From the NCBI GenBank assembly GCA_028274465.1, contig CM051455.1:92202365-92266364 (forward strand): DNA of 64,000 bases. Direction: 5' to 3'. The notes below the pieces were generated by a model. It made no database searches. It saw nothing but the letters and a program-made list of their open reading frames with translations, and had not been told where the DNA came from. The translations under genes and the position numbers were made by a program. This DNA comes from Plantago ovata (lineage: Eukaryota > Streptophyta > Magnoliopsida > Lamiales > Plantaginaceae). Below are positions 1 to 12,338 of this stretch, in pieces. Positions within the stretch are counted from its first letter, which is position 1. Every line of letters begins with the position of its first letter.

Positions 1-710
1 TGGGGAGGAGTTCGACTCCTTCCCATATTAGAAGTCAAGGGATAAGTTAGATTTTCCTGATTGAGTTTTAATTTGATTGGGAATGAATCTAGACTTAAAT
101 TGGTTTCTTTGTGCAATACGAATTAGATTCTTATTCCTTTATGAAGTCTAATTGATTCTTCTTTAGGCTTCTATTGACTACTATATATAGAGTAGACTAT
201 TAGAGAGCTTTTGACATGGTTGATGGCAGATCATTCTGATTAACCGAATTCTTAGAGAATTATTCTACCAGTTTTCTTAGAGAAAATAAAAGCTCTCCTC
301 CCCTACACCTCTAGCCGCGCGCGCCACCTTCCAACCGGAGGAAAATTGCCGCCCCATCTTCTTGGTCACATAAAGAATATCCTAGCATTCTTTCCGATAA
401 GCTGTTCATCCGTGGATACCAAGGTTGAGGTTCAAAGAGCTGGAAACTAACTTTTATTGTCTTGCAGATAATCAAAGTATTGCAGATATCTTCGACTTCG
501 ACGAAGGAGAAGATTCACCGGACTATTACGAAGACTTCATCGATTGGCATATCGATTCAATACCTATTCTTGCTTTTGGAGTATTGTAAGTCTTCTGATT
601 AATGTGTTTATTATATACTTTATATACATGATCAATTAACCTGCATGTTAAGAAATTTTTTGAAATTCCGCTGCGTACCCTAGGGGTAACTCTGACCGTA
701 TTTTCTTACA
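1..710. repeat. LTR-like non-coding sequence, first tandem copy (partial)
   Basis: This stretch repeats at 11629-12338 with few differences. It contains a TATA-like CTATATATAG near 182, a short open stretch of about 40 codons near 469-589 and the end-like words CCGCTGCGTACCCTAGG and TTTTCTTACA. Leaders and ends of plant Copia LTRs often look like this, so I read it as the right part of a solitary or relic LTR. No primer-binding site follows it and no target duplication is visible, so the class is uncertain. Confidence 0.35.
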
Positions 711-883
711 CCACGTTCTTTCATATCCATTTTATTTACAGCCTTTGGTACTCGATATAATGTATTTCACGTTGACGTTATATGTTGCAGGTCAATTTGA
801 ATGAACATTCTTGCAGCTGTTACCAGTGGCAGATTAGGGGGTTCCCATGCCCTCATGCAATTGCAGTTATTAACAGGAACCGC
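711..883 (+). pseudogene. MULE-type transposase fragment with SWIM zinc finger (copy 1)
   Basis: After an intron-like acceptor (TGTTGCAG, ending at 790), codons 791-883 read as about 31 residues carrying C-x-C, then F-P-C-P-H-A-I. That is the CxC...CxH SWIM finger found near the C-terminus of Mutator-like and FAR1-type transposases, which helps the protein bind DNA. The frame is cut at 884 by the LTR of element C, so C inserted inside this exon. The catalytic DDE domain is not in the window. The same fragment lies at 12339-12511. Confidence 0.7.
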
Positions 884-2023
884 TGATAAACGAGATTGTT
901 AGACTCAATTAATCAAATAAATTTATTTTTAGCCAAAGGCAATTCACAACTACAACGAAAACCAAGGCACGTAGTGTAGAAGTAAAATAACCCCGAGTGT
1001 CGATCTCTAAGGACTATAACTAGCTTTAACTAATTTAACTTAAATATAAAATCAGAAAACGATTTAGCAAATGTTTTTCTTATCAATTATGATGGAAGTT
1101 AGTGATAGTATGATCGTTCTAAGCATCGGGTTCTAATTACACATGAAGTACTTGAAGTTTGTATAGAAATCTATGATCATGAATTATCCTAGTGTTTCTT
1201 TCAATTTAACACTAATCTACGAAGATAGATGGCTTAGATAGATCAAAGAAATAAAACAATAAATCAAGTCTTAAACGCGCAAAGCCACTCATGCATAATT
1301 AAGAACCCTAGCTATGAATTCACATACTATCACCAACCTTAGATTTAACTACTCACGTATAAATCGCAATCAACAAGCATAATCAAATCAAGAATCAATG
1401 AAAATATGTTGAATTGAATAAACAAAAGCAGTAAAATCGTAAGATACAAGTTACCAACGAAGGTTGTCAATCTCCTCACAAGCAAGAATCGAGAATCAAA
1501 GATGTCCAATCTCTATGCTTAAGCTTCCGAATCAATAAAAAAAGAGTCTTTTATGCAAATAATTCCCAGAACAAGCTCTGGAGAATTTGTCTCTCAAAAA
1601 GGTGAAAAGGTATGAAAAACGACTAAAATAGGCGAAACTATATATAGCTGACGAAACGTGGGAGGCGAACCGTCCCAGACGCCAGGCGATTCGCCTGAGA
1701 CGTCCAGGTCGGTGGCCTCCGAGATTTTGGCTTGGGTTTTCCTTTTGGACTCGATTTTGCCTTCTAGTGACCTTTAAGCCTTGAAACTCGTCTGGAAACT
1801 TCTAGATACACCACGGATGACCACGAAGCACCCAAACTTCATTCTCTTTACCATAGTTGCCCATCAAAAGTACATGTTTTACCTAAACACCTGAAATATG
1901 CAAAGAAAAGGGAAACGTGACACTATTCTAATAAAATGCATTAAAATATAAGTTAAATTAACCCAGAGGATAGCTAAATTGGTGAAAAAGACTCGAATGA
2001 AAGTGTAAAATACACGTTCATTA
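884..2023 (-). repeat. Athila element C, 3' LTR, first tandem copy
   Basis: On the minus strand this 1140-bp block starts next to a polypurine tract and ends in CGTTTATCA. Its other end matches C's partial 5' LTR at 39036-39252. It holds the AATAGTGTCACGTTT word shared by all Athila elements here. In sense orientation, GC-rich palindromes (1661-1700) lie just upstream of a TATA box at 1638-1647. The first bases are TAATG rather than TGATG, so the canonical TG end is mutated. It interrupts the MULE exon on its left. Confidence 0.85.
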
Positions 2024-2060
2024 AACTCCCCAAACCGAACCTTTGCTTGTCCTCAAGCAA
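2024..2060 (-). other. Element C polypurine tract with upstream hairpin (copy 1)
   Basis: The minus strand reads GGTTTGGGGAGTT directly against the LTR, a standard polypurine primer for plus-strand DNA synthesis. Just upstream, 2043-2060 forms TTGCTTGaggaCAAGCAA, a 7-bp stem with a 4-base loop. The same pair occurs at the 3' ends of D and A. The repeat copy is at 13652-13688. Confidence 0.75.
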
Positions 2061-3846
2061 CTAAGCTAGACTCTAATGCAAAAAACCAATGCAACACATA
2101 AAGTGGAGTCTCATGCCAAATGAAATGAACTAATCTATTGAATCTATCAAAAACTTATGAACAATGACCATACAAATCATAGCATGGATATTGGTTGAGG
2201 AATGCCTCGATTGACTCATACACATTCACACATGCACTATGTTAAACAAGCTAGTCTCTCGTAACATTCTCTACTTGGACCTAGTTAATGACGACGCAAT
2301 GAAACATGTTAAAATACGAATGGTTGTCCTGTGCCTATGAAACTGAGGACTTACTACTGTTCACCAAGTTAAGACTTTCCCTCAAAAAGAGCTCGAACCA
2401 ATACTGGCTCTCATCAAACGAAGGAGGGTTCCCTAAAAGATCACACTCCCCTATTCTACCCATCTCTCAAGCAAAGTCATAAACTAATCACCACTTCCTG
2501 AATAGCAGGACGAGGGTGGTCTAGAACAGATGACACTCAACTAAACAAAAGTCAAACTTTACAACTCGATTACGAACATTACAAGAATTGAAAAAACGAG
2601 ACAAACACTTTGCTAACTGCTTTTTGGCTTTCTTTGGACCCTTCTATGCTTTTTTGGGGTCTTTTCTTTTATTTTTTTTGCTTTTCAAGATTTCTGGAAA
2701 TTTTCAAATTTTTTTTTTTTTTTAGCCAGCAGTAGCACAACGAAAAATAAATTACAATGACACACAAACGACCTCCCCAAACCTATTCGAAAGAATAGGT
2801 TAGAGAACAAACATTACGAAAAAGAAAAACAAACTCACAACACTCAAAATCGAAAAACAAGTCATAATGATAGTATAACACCCTCCCCAAACCTACTCGT
2901 TAGAATAGGTTTCAAACAAAGGATCACACAATCTCACACTACCTCCTTCCTAGGCATTTAGCAATCTCAAAGCAAGGTGAAGACTTGTTGCCTCTTAGGG
3001 ACATAATTACACGGGAAAACAACCACAATACTCTAACATGCATCATCTTATTATAAAGGCCTTCGTGAACCGCAGTAGAGAAAACACCACTAAGTGATGT
3101 CGAGACTACCAAGCTTAACTAAGTGCATATATAAATGTGACAAGCCAAGCGAGAAAAACCTCAAACAAATTCATAGAGATGAAACGCATGGCCAAAGGTC
3201 ATAACTAGTTAATCTACCCAATAAAAAAGTTAAAAATATTTGGCAATAAACTCCACACAAAAACATGCAAAACTATACTAGGATGAATGTAGTGTATGCA
3301 ACTAAATACTAAGAAAGCGATAAACGTGCAAATGCAAATAAAGGGTTTCACGAGTTTATCATAAACAAAACAAGTATAGAGATAACCAAACCTGAACGTC
3401 GTCGCTCATCCCGAACGTCGAAAGTGGATTTAAGGTGAGAGCTAACTTGTACCTGTAACCTATATGACTCAAGGAAACTCGTGAGAAACCAAAACGGGCG
3501 ATAAAAGAAGTAAAAAGATCAATAATATAGCATAATAGGAGAAAATTGGGTTTTCGAACGAAAATCCGGACCTCCGGATTTCTGGACACCCGAGGCGAAC
3601 CGCCCCCCACCTGTGGGGCGATTCGCCTGGGGCGTCCAGAACGTACCCAGGCAGCCTGGACTTGCCAGGCGAATTGCCCCACGTGGGGGGCGGTTCGCCT
3701 GGCATCTCCAGACTCCTGGAGACGCCTTTTTCCTCCCAAAACGCAAAATTATCATCTTAAAACCTATTTCATCACCAAAAACATACGAAAACATAAAATA
3801 AAACACAATGACATGCTAAAAACAACAAAATACATCGTACATATCC
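2037..3846 (-). other. Element C 3' untranslated region (copy 1)
   Basis: No credible protein is coded here; open frames over 3469-3854 only translate GC-rich palindromes. Visible structure: hairpins with arms AACCTATTC/GAATAGGTT or close variants at 2780-2801 and 2890-2911, each followed in sense by a TTGGGGAGG purine run; a long T-rich tract (sense A/G-rich) near 2640-2725; and palindromes of the GGCGAACCGCC / GGCGATTCGCC type at 3589-3705. Unlike D and A, C shows no ORF2 between integrase and LTR. Confidence 0.7.
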
Positions 3847-4402
3847 TTAAGTAGAGGTGGGAAAGGTTAGTTCGAGATGATCAACCTCCACTTGATCACT
3901 AGGAAGCTCGAAGTATGGTTTCACTCGTTGCCCATTCACTTTGAAAGTATTGCCGGTCTTTGGATCCAAGAGTTCTACAGCTCCATGGGGAGCAACTTGG
4001 ACAATCTCGTATGGTCCATTCCAACGAGTATGGAGCTTTCCAGGAAATAGACGAAGGCGAATTAAACACCAAAGCTTTTTGACCAGGAATCAGTTCCTTA
4101 CGTACTATACCACGATCATGATACTTCTTGGTACGCTCCTTGTAGATCTTGGCGTTCTCATAGGCATCGAGGCGTAATTCATCAAGCTCATCAAGTTGTA
4201 ACAACCGTTCTTCGCCAGCTTTTCCCAAATCAAGATTTAGCTCTTTAATAGCCCAATACGCCTTGTGTTCCAATTCCACGGGAAGATGGCATGCTTTCCC
4301 ATACACAAGTCTATACGGAGTGGTTCCAATCACCGTCCTGTAGCTAGTTCTATACGCCCAAAGCGCATCATTCAATTTTCCAGCACAATCTTTCCTACTA
4401 GG
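3847..4402 (-). pseudogene. Element C integrase C-terminal fragment (copy 1)
   Basis: Minus-strand codons contain the Athila/Gypsy integrase tail: [31 protein letters not shown] and a KKYHDRGI stretch. Near 4070 the frame shifts; the last ~70 codons (a [16 protein letters not shown] region) continue in another frame to a TAA at 3847-3849. The upstream end is cut at 4402 by element D; the missing N-terminal and catalytic parts are at 34188-34785, beyond D. Integrase joins element DNA to the host chromosome, but this copy cannot make an intact enzyme. Confidence 0.85.
4398..4402. other. Target site duplication CTAGG, left side of element D
   Basis: CTAGG lies immediately left of D's LTR here and in the tandem copy (16021-16025), and immediately right of D's other LTR (34188-34192). 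Five-base duplications are normal for Ty3/Gypsy insertion. Confidence 0.9.
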
Positions 4403-5712
4403 TGATGAACCGCGGATGTCGTGCTCCGAATTCAATCAAATAATATTTGTAATTTAGCCAAAGGCAATCCACAACTACAACGAAAACCGTAGTGTAGCAG
4501 TAGAATGACTCGAGTGTCGTTCTCTCAGGACTATAACTAGCTTTATCTATTTAACAAGAGAATATAAACAACAGACAGATAGCAAAGGGGTTTTTCTAAC
4601 AGATAATGGAGATTGGTGATAGTATGATCCTTCAAAGCATAACGGATCGATAATCATGCATAAATTCCTCGGTCTTGCATAGAGATCTTTGAATCAATCT
4701 AGTGTCCTGTTGCAATTATTAAGCACTACGAAGATAATTGGTCTGACAAGTCAATCACTATTGTCCTAATGTGTTCCGTAATTATTCAACACTACGAAGA
4801 TAAACTCGCGTCCAGGTCGACAAGTGTCCAATTGTGCATAATAATTAATACAACATACGAGAATTTAGGCTGTGCCTGATCAACGAAATAAAGCAATGAC
4901 ACGGAGTATAATGCGCGATATAGCCATTAGCATGATTATCTTCCCTTCGCTAAGAATTCACATACTACCACCAACGATAAGTTTAGCTACTCATAATAGG
5001 CATGCAATCAACATAAATCATAAAAGAAAACATATTGAAAGATATATAAAGTAAGTAGATTAAACTGTAAGATACAAGTTACCGAAGGTTGTCAATCTCC
5101 GAAGAATTGCGACCCTACAAGCTCCAATCTGCTACGAAAAAGTGTCCCCTAAGCTATGAACTCCCAGGACAGGCCCCGGGAAGTTCCTACCTAAAACTAT
5201 AGAGAGAGGTGAGAAAGTAGGTCTGGAAAAGTATGATTTTCGGAGAAAATTGAGCAACTATATATAGGCCTCGAATTATTGTGGGGCGGTTTGCCCCACA
5301 CGCGCGGCGGTTCGCCCGGTGTGGGGCGGTTCGCCCCACCTGTGCGGCGGTTCGCCCGGAGAGAAATTCGCGGAATTCCGCGTTTTCGATGCGTTTTTGG
5401 ATTTCTTCCCCTTTTCGGACTCGGTTTCTGACTTCTAGTAGCCTTCTAACCTCCAGATTCGCCCCTAGACTTCAAATCCTATCCGGAAACCTTCAGATAC
5501 TCCAAATAGGCTTCTGGAACACCAATTCCTTGTCAACTTCAATATATTTTCCAGGAAATCCTCGAATTTCAACCAAAACCTGTAAAATAAAATCTAAAGG
5601 GAAACGTGACACTATTCTAATAAAATGCATTAAAATATAGCTAAATTAACATAGAGGATAGCTAAAATAGGTGAAAAAGACTCGAATGAAAGTGTAAAAT
5701 ACACATTCATCA
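4403..5712 (-). repeat. Athila element D, 3' LTR, first tandem copy
   Basis: A 1310-bp LTR, sense start TGATGAATG and end GGTTCATCA, closely matching 16026-17336 and 32877-34187. A TATA box (CTATATATAG) is at 5258-5267, and GGGGCGGTTCGCCCC-type palindromes at 5281-5361 lie just upstream of it in sense. At several sites where the two tandem copies differ (for example CCTGTGC versus CCTCTGC, and GATGCG versus GACGCG), the second copy agrees with D's 5' LTR and this copy has the derived base. Confidence 0.9.
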
Positions 5713-7254
5713 AACTCCCCAAACCGAACCTTTGCTTGTCCTCAAGCAACTAAGCTAGACTCTAACACAAAAAACATGCAAGACACAAAATGGAGTCTCA
5801 TGCCAAATAAAATGAACTAATCTACTGAATCTATCAAATAACATATGAACAAAAACCATATAAATCAAAGCATGAATGTAGGTTGAAGAATACCTCGATT
5901 GACTTATATACATCCACATAAGCACTTATGTCAAGACAAGATAGTCTCTCGTAACATTCTCTACCTAGACCTAGTCAGTGACGACGTAATGAAGCATGCT
6001 AAGATACGAATGGTTGTCCCGTGCCTATGAAACTGAGGACTTACTGCTGTTCCACCATGTTAAGACTTTTCCTCAAAAGAGGTCGAACCAGTACTGGCTC
6101 TCATCAAACGAAGGAGGGTTCCCTATGAAAGATAACTCTCCCCTATTCTACCCATCTCTCAAGTAAAGTCTTAAGCTATTCACCACTTCCTGAATGGCAG
6201 GACGGGGGTGGTCTAGAACAGATGACACTTAAGACAAAAAAGATAAAAGACAAAAACACGATTATGAACATTACAAAAAATGGAAAATAAGACTCAACAC
6301 TTTGCTAAACTGCTATTTGGCTTTCTTTTTTGGACCCTTCTTTGCTTTTTTGGGGTCTTTTCCTTTTTTTCTTCCAGATTCTTTTTTTCATTTTCTTTCT
6401 TTTTCTGGAATTTTTTCTTTCTTTTTTTTCGATTTTTTTTCTAGCCAACAGTAGCATAACAAAAAGAGAAACAAAATGACTCACATGACTTCCCCAAACC
6501 TATTCGAAAGAATAGGTTGGAGCACAAAATTTACGAAAAAGGAAAAATAAACTCACGATACGAAAATAAAAAATAGAAACAAGTCTATGATGGTGTAACC
6601 CCCTCCCCAAACCTATTCGGAAGAATAGGTTATAAACAAAGGATCACACAACCTCCTTCCTAGGAATTTAGCAATCTCAAAGCATGGTGAAGACTTGTTG
6701 CCTCTTAGGTACATAATTACTCGGGAAAACAACCATAAGACCCTAACATGCATCATCCTATTATAAAGGCCTTCGTGAACCGCAGTAGAGAAAACACCAC
6801 TAAGTGATGTCGAGACTACCAAGCTTAACTAAATGCAATACATAAATGCGACATGCCAAGCGAGAAAAACTTCAAACAAATTCATAGAGATGAAGCATAC
6901 GATTAATGGCATAGTTGGTTGATCTACCCAATAAAAAAGTTCAAAAAATTCGGCAATATACTCCATATAAAACATGCAAGACTATCCTAGGATGAATGTA
7001 GTGAATGCAACCTAAAAAATCTAAGAAAGCAGTAAACGTGCAAATGCAAATGCAGGCGGATAAAGCATGCGAGGTACTATACTCATCCTACCAATACCAA
7101 GCTCCAAGCTAACAACATCAGATCACTTAAATCCCATCCCCCCTCATGAAATTTACGCTAGTCCCTAGCAGTAAGAAAATGAGGAATAAGAAGTGATACT
7201 AGATGTTACCGAACGGTTTGGCCTCGGTTGGCTGAGAGTGGACATGTGGAAGGA
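5713..7254 (-). other. Element D polypurine tract and 3' untranslated region (copy 1)
   Basis: The PPT GGTTTGGGGAGTT (minus) is at 5713-5725, with the TTGCTTG/CAAGCAA hairpin at 5732-5749. Further upstream in sense are a purine-rich tract (plus-strand T-run, 6318-6440) and two hairpins with AACCTATTC-type arms at 6497-6518 and 6610-6631. A second hairpin-plus-purine pair follows the ORF2 stop: GCTAGtccCTAGC at 7157-7169, next to a C6 run at 7138-7143. No protein-coding gene is seen. Confidence 0.7.
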
Positions 7255-8541
7255 CTAATCATTGGGATGGTAGTCCCCATAAAAGTCACTCCACATGTCA
7301 TTCATGAGCTCATTGGACTGTCGTAGAGCTTCCTGCTGTTGCCGGATGAGTTGTTGCTGCTCCCACATGTGCTGCCTATCCTCTCGGCGATGCTCCTCGA
7401 ATATCTCCCAATCGCGGTTGTGCTGGACAATGTGCCTGTCGAGGTCCTGTCGCATGGCTGCGTTGTTGGCATCAATTCTGTCGAAATGGCCGTCGAGGTA
7501 GGTACGAAATTCAGAGAAGTCAAATCCTCTAGACCCCTGTGGTGCTCGAGGTGGTGCGTGCGGTGCTCGATGGACAAACGGGATATCTGGGATAGGGGCT
7601 TGGCCAACGTCGGCCTCCATAACATCCTCATGATCGGAATCACTCGGCTGGAAGGGTGCTCCTACATCAGCAGCGGCAACCGTGGGGTTCTTCAACTGAT
7701 ACCTATTGAGCTGCACCTCAATGGTCGAGGGTGAAAGGGCAGCGACCTCGCAATCCCCCTCCTCAATGTCTTCGACCCCATGATACTTGGAGTAGGCTGT
7801 GATGAAGCTTTGGAAGATGAATGGCTTCCTCTTCTTTTCCCAGTGGCGCTCATACTCCTCATACATGATGTGCCCTATGTCGATCTGATGTCTCTCTATC
7901 AGGCAGTAGAGGAGCTCGGCGTAATAGGGCTGAATCCACGAGTCATTCTTCCTTGGGATCAAGTTGGAGATGCAAAATTTCATCATCACCTTAGCTTCAA
8001 TGCTAAGGTCGCTATAACTGATCCATCCAGGTTCTCCCCCGAGTTCTGGATATTGGTACGCCCTGTTGCAGATCGCGTCTGTGATGTGTCTCCCTATCCC
8101 CCTAGAGGCCCTTCAATACCGGTAGGTATGGTCGCTCCCTGTGAATTCCTGATTCCCGAAATGGATGAAGGAAGAAATGTACTCTGGTGTCCACGGTATA
8201 ATTAGGCCTCGGACTAGCACCCCATTCTTCTCCTCGAGATCTGTGTATCCAGTGTAGAACTCTTGGAGGAGGCTCTCGTCGCAACCTTTGAACCTGTTGG
8301 AAATGTACCATGCCCAATTCCTTTGTGACCCCAATTGTGACAGCGTCCTATATCCCGCTTTATCAACTGCGGACTCGGGAATGTCAATCCTCCTATCTGG
8401 GATGATTGACCTTCCTCCGTCGGCCATCTCCGTTTCTAGCCTTTGTCGCACCTCTATCGCAGCCACAGACAACTCGAACATATGGTGAGATGGTTGGGAG
8501 CTAGATGCTACTCCCTTCCCCTTTTTGCTAGAGCCGGCTCT
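7255..8541 (-). pseudogene. Element D ORF2, putative plant transposon protein (copy 1)
   Basis: About 429 codons on the minus strand. The N-terminal half has the pattern of the 'putative plant transposon protein' family found in many Athila elements: an EFYTGYTD stretch, LVRGLIIPWTP, then a helical part with KFCISNLIPRKNDSW. The C-terminal half is acidic, then proline-rich (APHAPPRAPQG), then a glutamine-rich likely coiled coil (MWEQQQLIRQQQEALRQ). The product's role is unknown. One in-frame TGA (8113-8115) divides it, probably from CGA. The 5' end is cut by A's LTR, so codons beyond 8541 belong to that LTR. Confidence 0.75.
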
Positions 8542-9946
8542 TGATGAACGTATTTTTGACGCGTTCATCTTGTCTTTTTTACCTTCTTTTGCTATCTTCT
8601 AGCCTTGTTTTTTGGTTATTTTTGTAGAATAGTGTCACGTTTTGTGTTTTCTGCATTTTCATGCACTTAGGTACGAAACGGCGTTTTTGGAGCTAAAAAA
8701 CGAGCCTTTTTGATGGAAAAGATGGCCCCGTTGAAGTTCCCCAATCTCCGTGGCTTGTTCGTAAGTGTTTGAGCATCAATAAGCATCGATAAGGATGAGT
8801 CCAAGGCACCCGAGGGCCACCCGAGGGCAAAAAGATTGAGTTTGAAGACAAAAATCTGCCTAGGAGCCAAGCTAAGCGCCTGGAATAGTGAAGCGCTCCG
8901 CTTCAATTTCCAGGAGCTTTGGCACAGAAGCCAAGCGAAGCGCTTGGAGTGCCCAAAGCGCTTCGCTTGCCAAGCGCTCCGCTTGGCTTCTCCAAGCGGT
9001 CCGCTTGGCAGCGGTTACGTTTTCGGATTTTCCTTCTTAGATCTGATCTTTGATCATTTTTTGAATATCTTTTGAACTGTAACTTCGTTTTGGAGAGCTC
9101 CTAAGCCCCAAAAATCAGAGAAAACTCAGATTACATTGTATTTTAGCTTGGGATTCAAAGTTTTGATTGGGATTCATCCTTTGTAATCATCTACGGAGAG
9201 GTTTTCTTTGCTTTCCACCGATTAGTGACAGCTTTGGTGGTAACTTGTATCACTCTCTTGTCTTGTAGTTTAATATGATGTATTCTGATTATTATTCATA
9301 TGAATTGATGTCTATGTTGATGAATATGAGTAGCTAAATCTTTTGTGTTGGTGGTAGAATGTAGAATATGCATGCTATGGGTTATGTTTATGCTTACATG
9401 AGATTGTGATTCAATCTTGCTGCAAATCCCTTCATATGATTCTTAGTTGCCTATAAAATATATTCGAATTGAGTATAGTGACAAACTCTTGGTCAATGAA
9501 AGCTATAGGATTGTATGTTAGAGATTTGCAGCATGCTAGATAAATGGTGTTGGTGACAAGCACCTCTAAAGTATTGATAGTGATCTTTTATGATGTGTGT
9601 CTTAAAGTTGCCTAGACGAGTTGCTTAGCAGACTTGATCGAAGGTTTTACGCACTGAACTTGTGAGCATATTCGTAACCCATGCATGTGTATTTGATTTC
9701 TACCACCAACCGTTTTCCAAGCTTGATTACATAAATCTGATTTCTCGTTGCTTTGTTCTAAAGAAAACGATTCTATCAACATTTGAAATCGTTGACTGAA
9801 ATTACTAGCAAGAACCTCAAACAAAGCCACGTTAGGTCCCGAGAGAACGACACTCGGGGACAACTTGCCATTGCACTCTAGTTTGTGTAGTGATAAGTAT
9901 TCTTAGGCTTTTAAACAAATTTAATTGGTGAAAAACGACATCATCA
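8542..9946 (+). repeat. Athila-type element A, 5' LTR, first tandem copy
   Basis: A 1405-bp LTR beginning TGATGAACG and ending GACATCATCA, matching 20165-21568 and 28361-29727. The first ~30 bases hold an inverted repeat GATGAACG...CGTTCATC. A dense palindrome array of CAAGCGCTCCGCTTGG type fills 8866-9015. The U3 word AATAGTGTCACGTTTT is shared with C, D and E. I see no TATA box as clear as in those elements; a weak candidate is TATAAAATA near 9452. Confidence 0.88.
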
Positions 9947-9949
9947 ATT

Positions 9950-9967
9950 TGGCGCCGTTGCCGGGGA
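9950..9967 (+). other. Primer-binding site for tRNA-Asp, element A (copy 1)
   Basis: TGGCGCCGTTGCCGGGGA, three bases after the LTR, is the exact complement of the 3' end of plant tRNA-Asp(GTC). This is the usual primer of Athila-lineage elements. Confidence 0.92.
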
Positions 9968-10089
9968 CTTAACTCCTTTGGTTGGTGTTTTTGTTTTGGT
10001 TTTTTCAGCCAACATCTCTTCTTTGTCTCATTTCTGTTTTTGTTTCTTTTTGCTTGAGATACTCACTATCTTGTATTTCAGGTGAGTGC

Positions 10090-10301
10090 ATGCCTAAAAC
10101 CCGAACGGGTGGACCTATTATTGAATCTTTTGTAGACGAGATCGATCGTTTGTTTCAAAGGAGAAGGAGGAATTTGAATCTCGAGTTTGAAGGAGTAGCA
10201 TCTAGAGCTTCCACTTCTGGTATTCGGGAAGAGTCTTCTTCTTATCTTTTGGAGCCAATTCTTGAATCTGTTTACTTGGAAGGCGAAATGGTGGAGAGAC
10301 A
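10090..10301 (+). pseudogene. Element A gag, 5' fragment truncated at the tandem-duplication junction
   Basis: The ATG at 10090 matches the one at 21712 in complete A, and the first 70 or so codons (MPKTRTGG..., a basic FQRRRRNLNLEF stretch) agree. After GTGGAGAGAC at 10292-10301 the sequence leaves A and enters the LTR-like unit; a short chimeric frame ends at 10338. It is a by-product of the duplication and not a gene. Confidence 0.85.
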
Positions 10302-12338
10302 ATATCTCATTGAGTATGTTTGTTTGTTTGACTATTGAGTATCGCTTTCATATTTATATTACACCAGGCATACATCATGTCATATCTCTATTCCTGTCTG
10401 TATTGATATCAAACATGTCCCCTCGGATAGATGATCGATCACACAGATAGTGGGAGCTATGTGAGTTATCATCTATCCCAAACACTCCCTAGTCGAGGTT
10501 CATCTCGGATGAAGGGGTCTGAATGAACCAGGTGAGACTAGTATGCGTAGAGGTTATACCTGTTAGAGCAAGTGTGAGCCGATCCCACGGCCACGGAACG
10601 GATTGTTGGACAATCAAGAAACATTCCCATAACTCTGCAAAGTTGTTCGAAGGGTGATTACCGAACAATGGAAGTACCCACCGGAAACTCCCATCAATGT
10701 ATAATCTACACCGAAGTGTCTATGGAAACCGGAAAGTTGTCGAAGTGATGCCAGTCGTCCTTTGGACTTACAGGACTTTATCATCACATTTGTTGCCCCA
10801 TATCCTTGGTGGACTCGTCGATGTCTGCTCTAAATAAGCAGTTGACCCAAGACACGATCCAGGATTATGACTACATACAAATGGGGATGATAAGTGATTG
10901 TGTGAAGGATTCATCTCTCATGTGTAGCACAGGAAAGCACTGCTCATAGTCGTTCATAGTTGTGATTGGTCAAATCGCTGGCCAACGTATCAATATTATT
11001 ATGATAGTCATAATAGATATTGAATTCACCAAACAACTCACTGAAGACACCCATGGATGTATTATTGGGATAGACACCTCATTGATCCTAGATGCATTCG
11101 AGTCAGTCAGATGAAGGGACGTTACCATCGCCGCATTGAGCGCAACAGACTTCACAACGAAAGGGTTTGCTTTGAGAAACCTCTCAAACGTCCTCATGTA
11201 TTAATATTGCAAATGGAACCGTCTAGGAATTCCATGTTGCCTAGTGTAGCACTTGCTTAATACAATGAGGCCCTATGGGTCACACTATGTGGTGATTCAG
11301 CTTATCCGAATATCCTTGAAGATGGAATCGCAATTAATTTAGAATTAATTGTGATTGATGAATTATAATTGATTTGGAATTAATTATAATTATTTGTGGC
11401 TCAATTAATAATTTGGAATTATTAATTGAATTGACTGATTAATTGTATTTTATGTAAATACAATTAAAGATTATATTTTAGAAATATAATAGAGGTTTGA
11501 TTTGAAATGATATGTTAATTTAGAATTAATATATGCACATGGGCAAAATCTACTTGGAGTTTGAATTGTCTTAGAATTATAAGTGGGTCCCGATTTCCCC
11601 TTGTATAGCCGCGCGACCAGTATTAGTATGGGGAGGAGTTCGACTCCTTCCCATATTAGAAGTCAAGGGATAAGTTAGATTTTCCTGATTGAGTTTTAAT
11701 TTGATTGGGAATGAATCTAGACTTAAATTGGTTTCTTTGTGCAATACGAATTAGATTCTTATTCCTTTATGATGTCTAATTGATTCTTCTTTAGGCTTCT
11801 ATTGACTACTATATATAGAGTAGACTATTAGAGAGCTTTTGACATGGTTGATGGCAGATCATTCTGATTAACCGAATTCTTAGAGAATTATTCTACCAGT
11901 TTTCTTAGAGAAAATAAAAGCTCTCCTCCCCTACACCTCTAGCCGCGCGCGCCACCTTCCAACCGGAGGAAAATTGCCGCCCCATCTTCTTGGTCACATA
12001 AAGAATATCCTAGCATTCTTTCCGATAAGCTGTTCATCCGTGGATACCAAGGTTGAGGTTCAAAGAGCTGGAAACTAACTTTTATTGTCTTGCAGATAAT
12101 CAAAGTATTGCAGATATCTTCGACTTCGACGAAGGAGAAGATTCACCGGACTATTACGAAGACTTCATCGATTGGCATATCGATTCAATACCTATTCTTG
12201 CTTTTGGAGTATTGTAAGTCTTCTGATTAATGTGTTTATTATATACGTTATATACATGATCAATTAACCTGCATGTTAAGAAATTTTTTGAAATTCCGCT
12301 GCGTACCCTAGGGGTAACTCTGACCGTATTTTCTTACA
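10302..12338. repeat. LTR-like non-coding sequence, second tandem copy
   Basis: The part from 11629 repeats 1-710; 10302-11628 has its counterpart off the left edge of the window. There is no protein homology in any frame. A/T-rich runs of AATTAATT type at 11330-11530, a TATA-like CTATATATAG near 11810, and the CCGCTGCGTACCCTAGG and CTTACA words suggest a Copia-class LTR, perhaps starting at TGTTAGAGC (10561). A matching target duplication was not found, so the boundaries are guesses. Confidence 0.35.

Noticed and set aside
3359..3854. Overlapping 60-126-codon frames on both strands, repeated at 14982-15477
   Set aside because: They translate a GC palindrome array (Gly/Pro/Arg runs) in several frames at once, with no domain or codon signal; best explained as chance open frames in a UTR.
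7295..8488. Plus-strand frames opposite D ORF2 (such as 7339-7734 and 7780-8205)
   Set aside because: They are antisense shadows of ORF2; they show no known domain, while the minus-strand reading matches a transposon protein.
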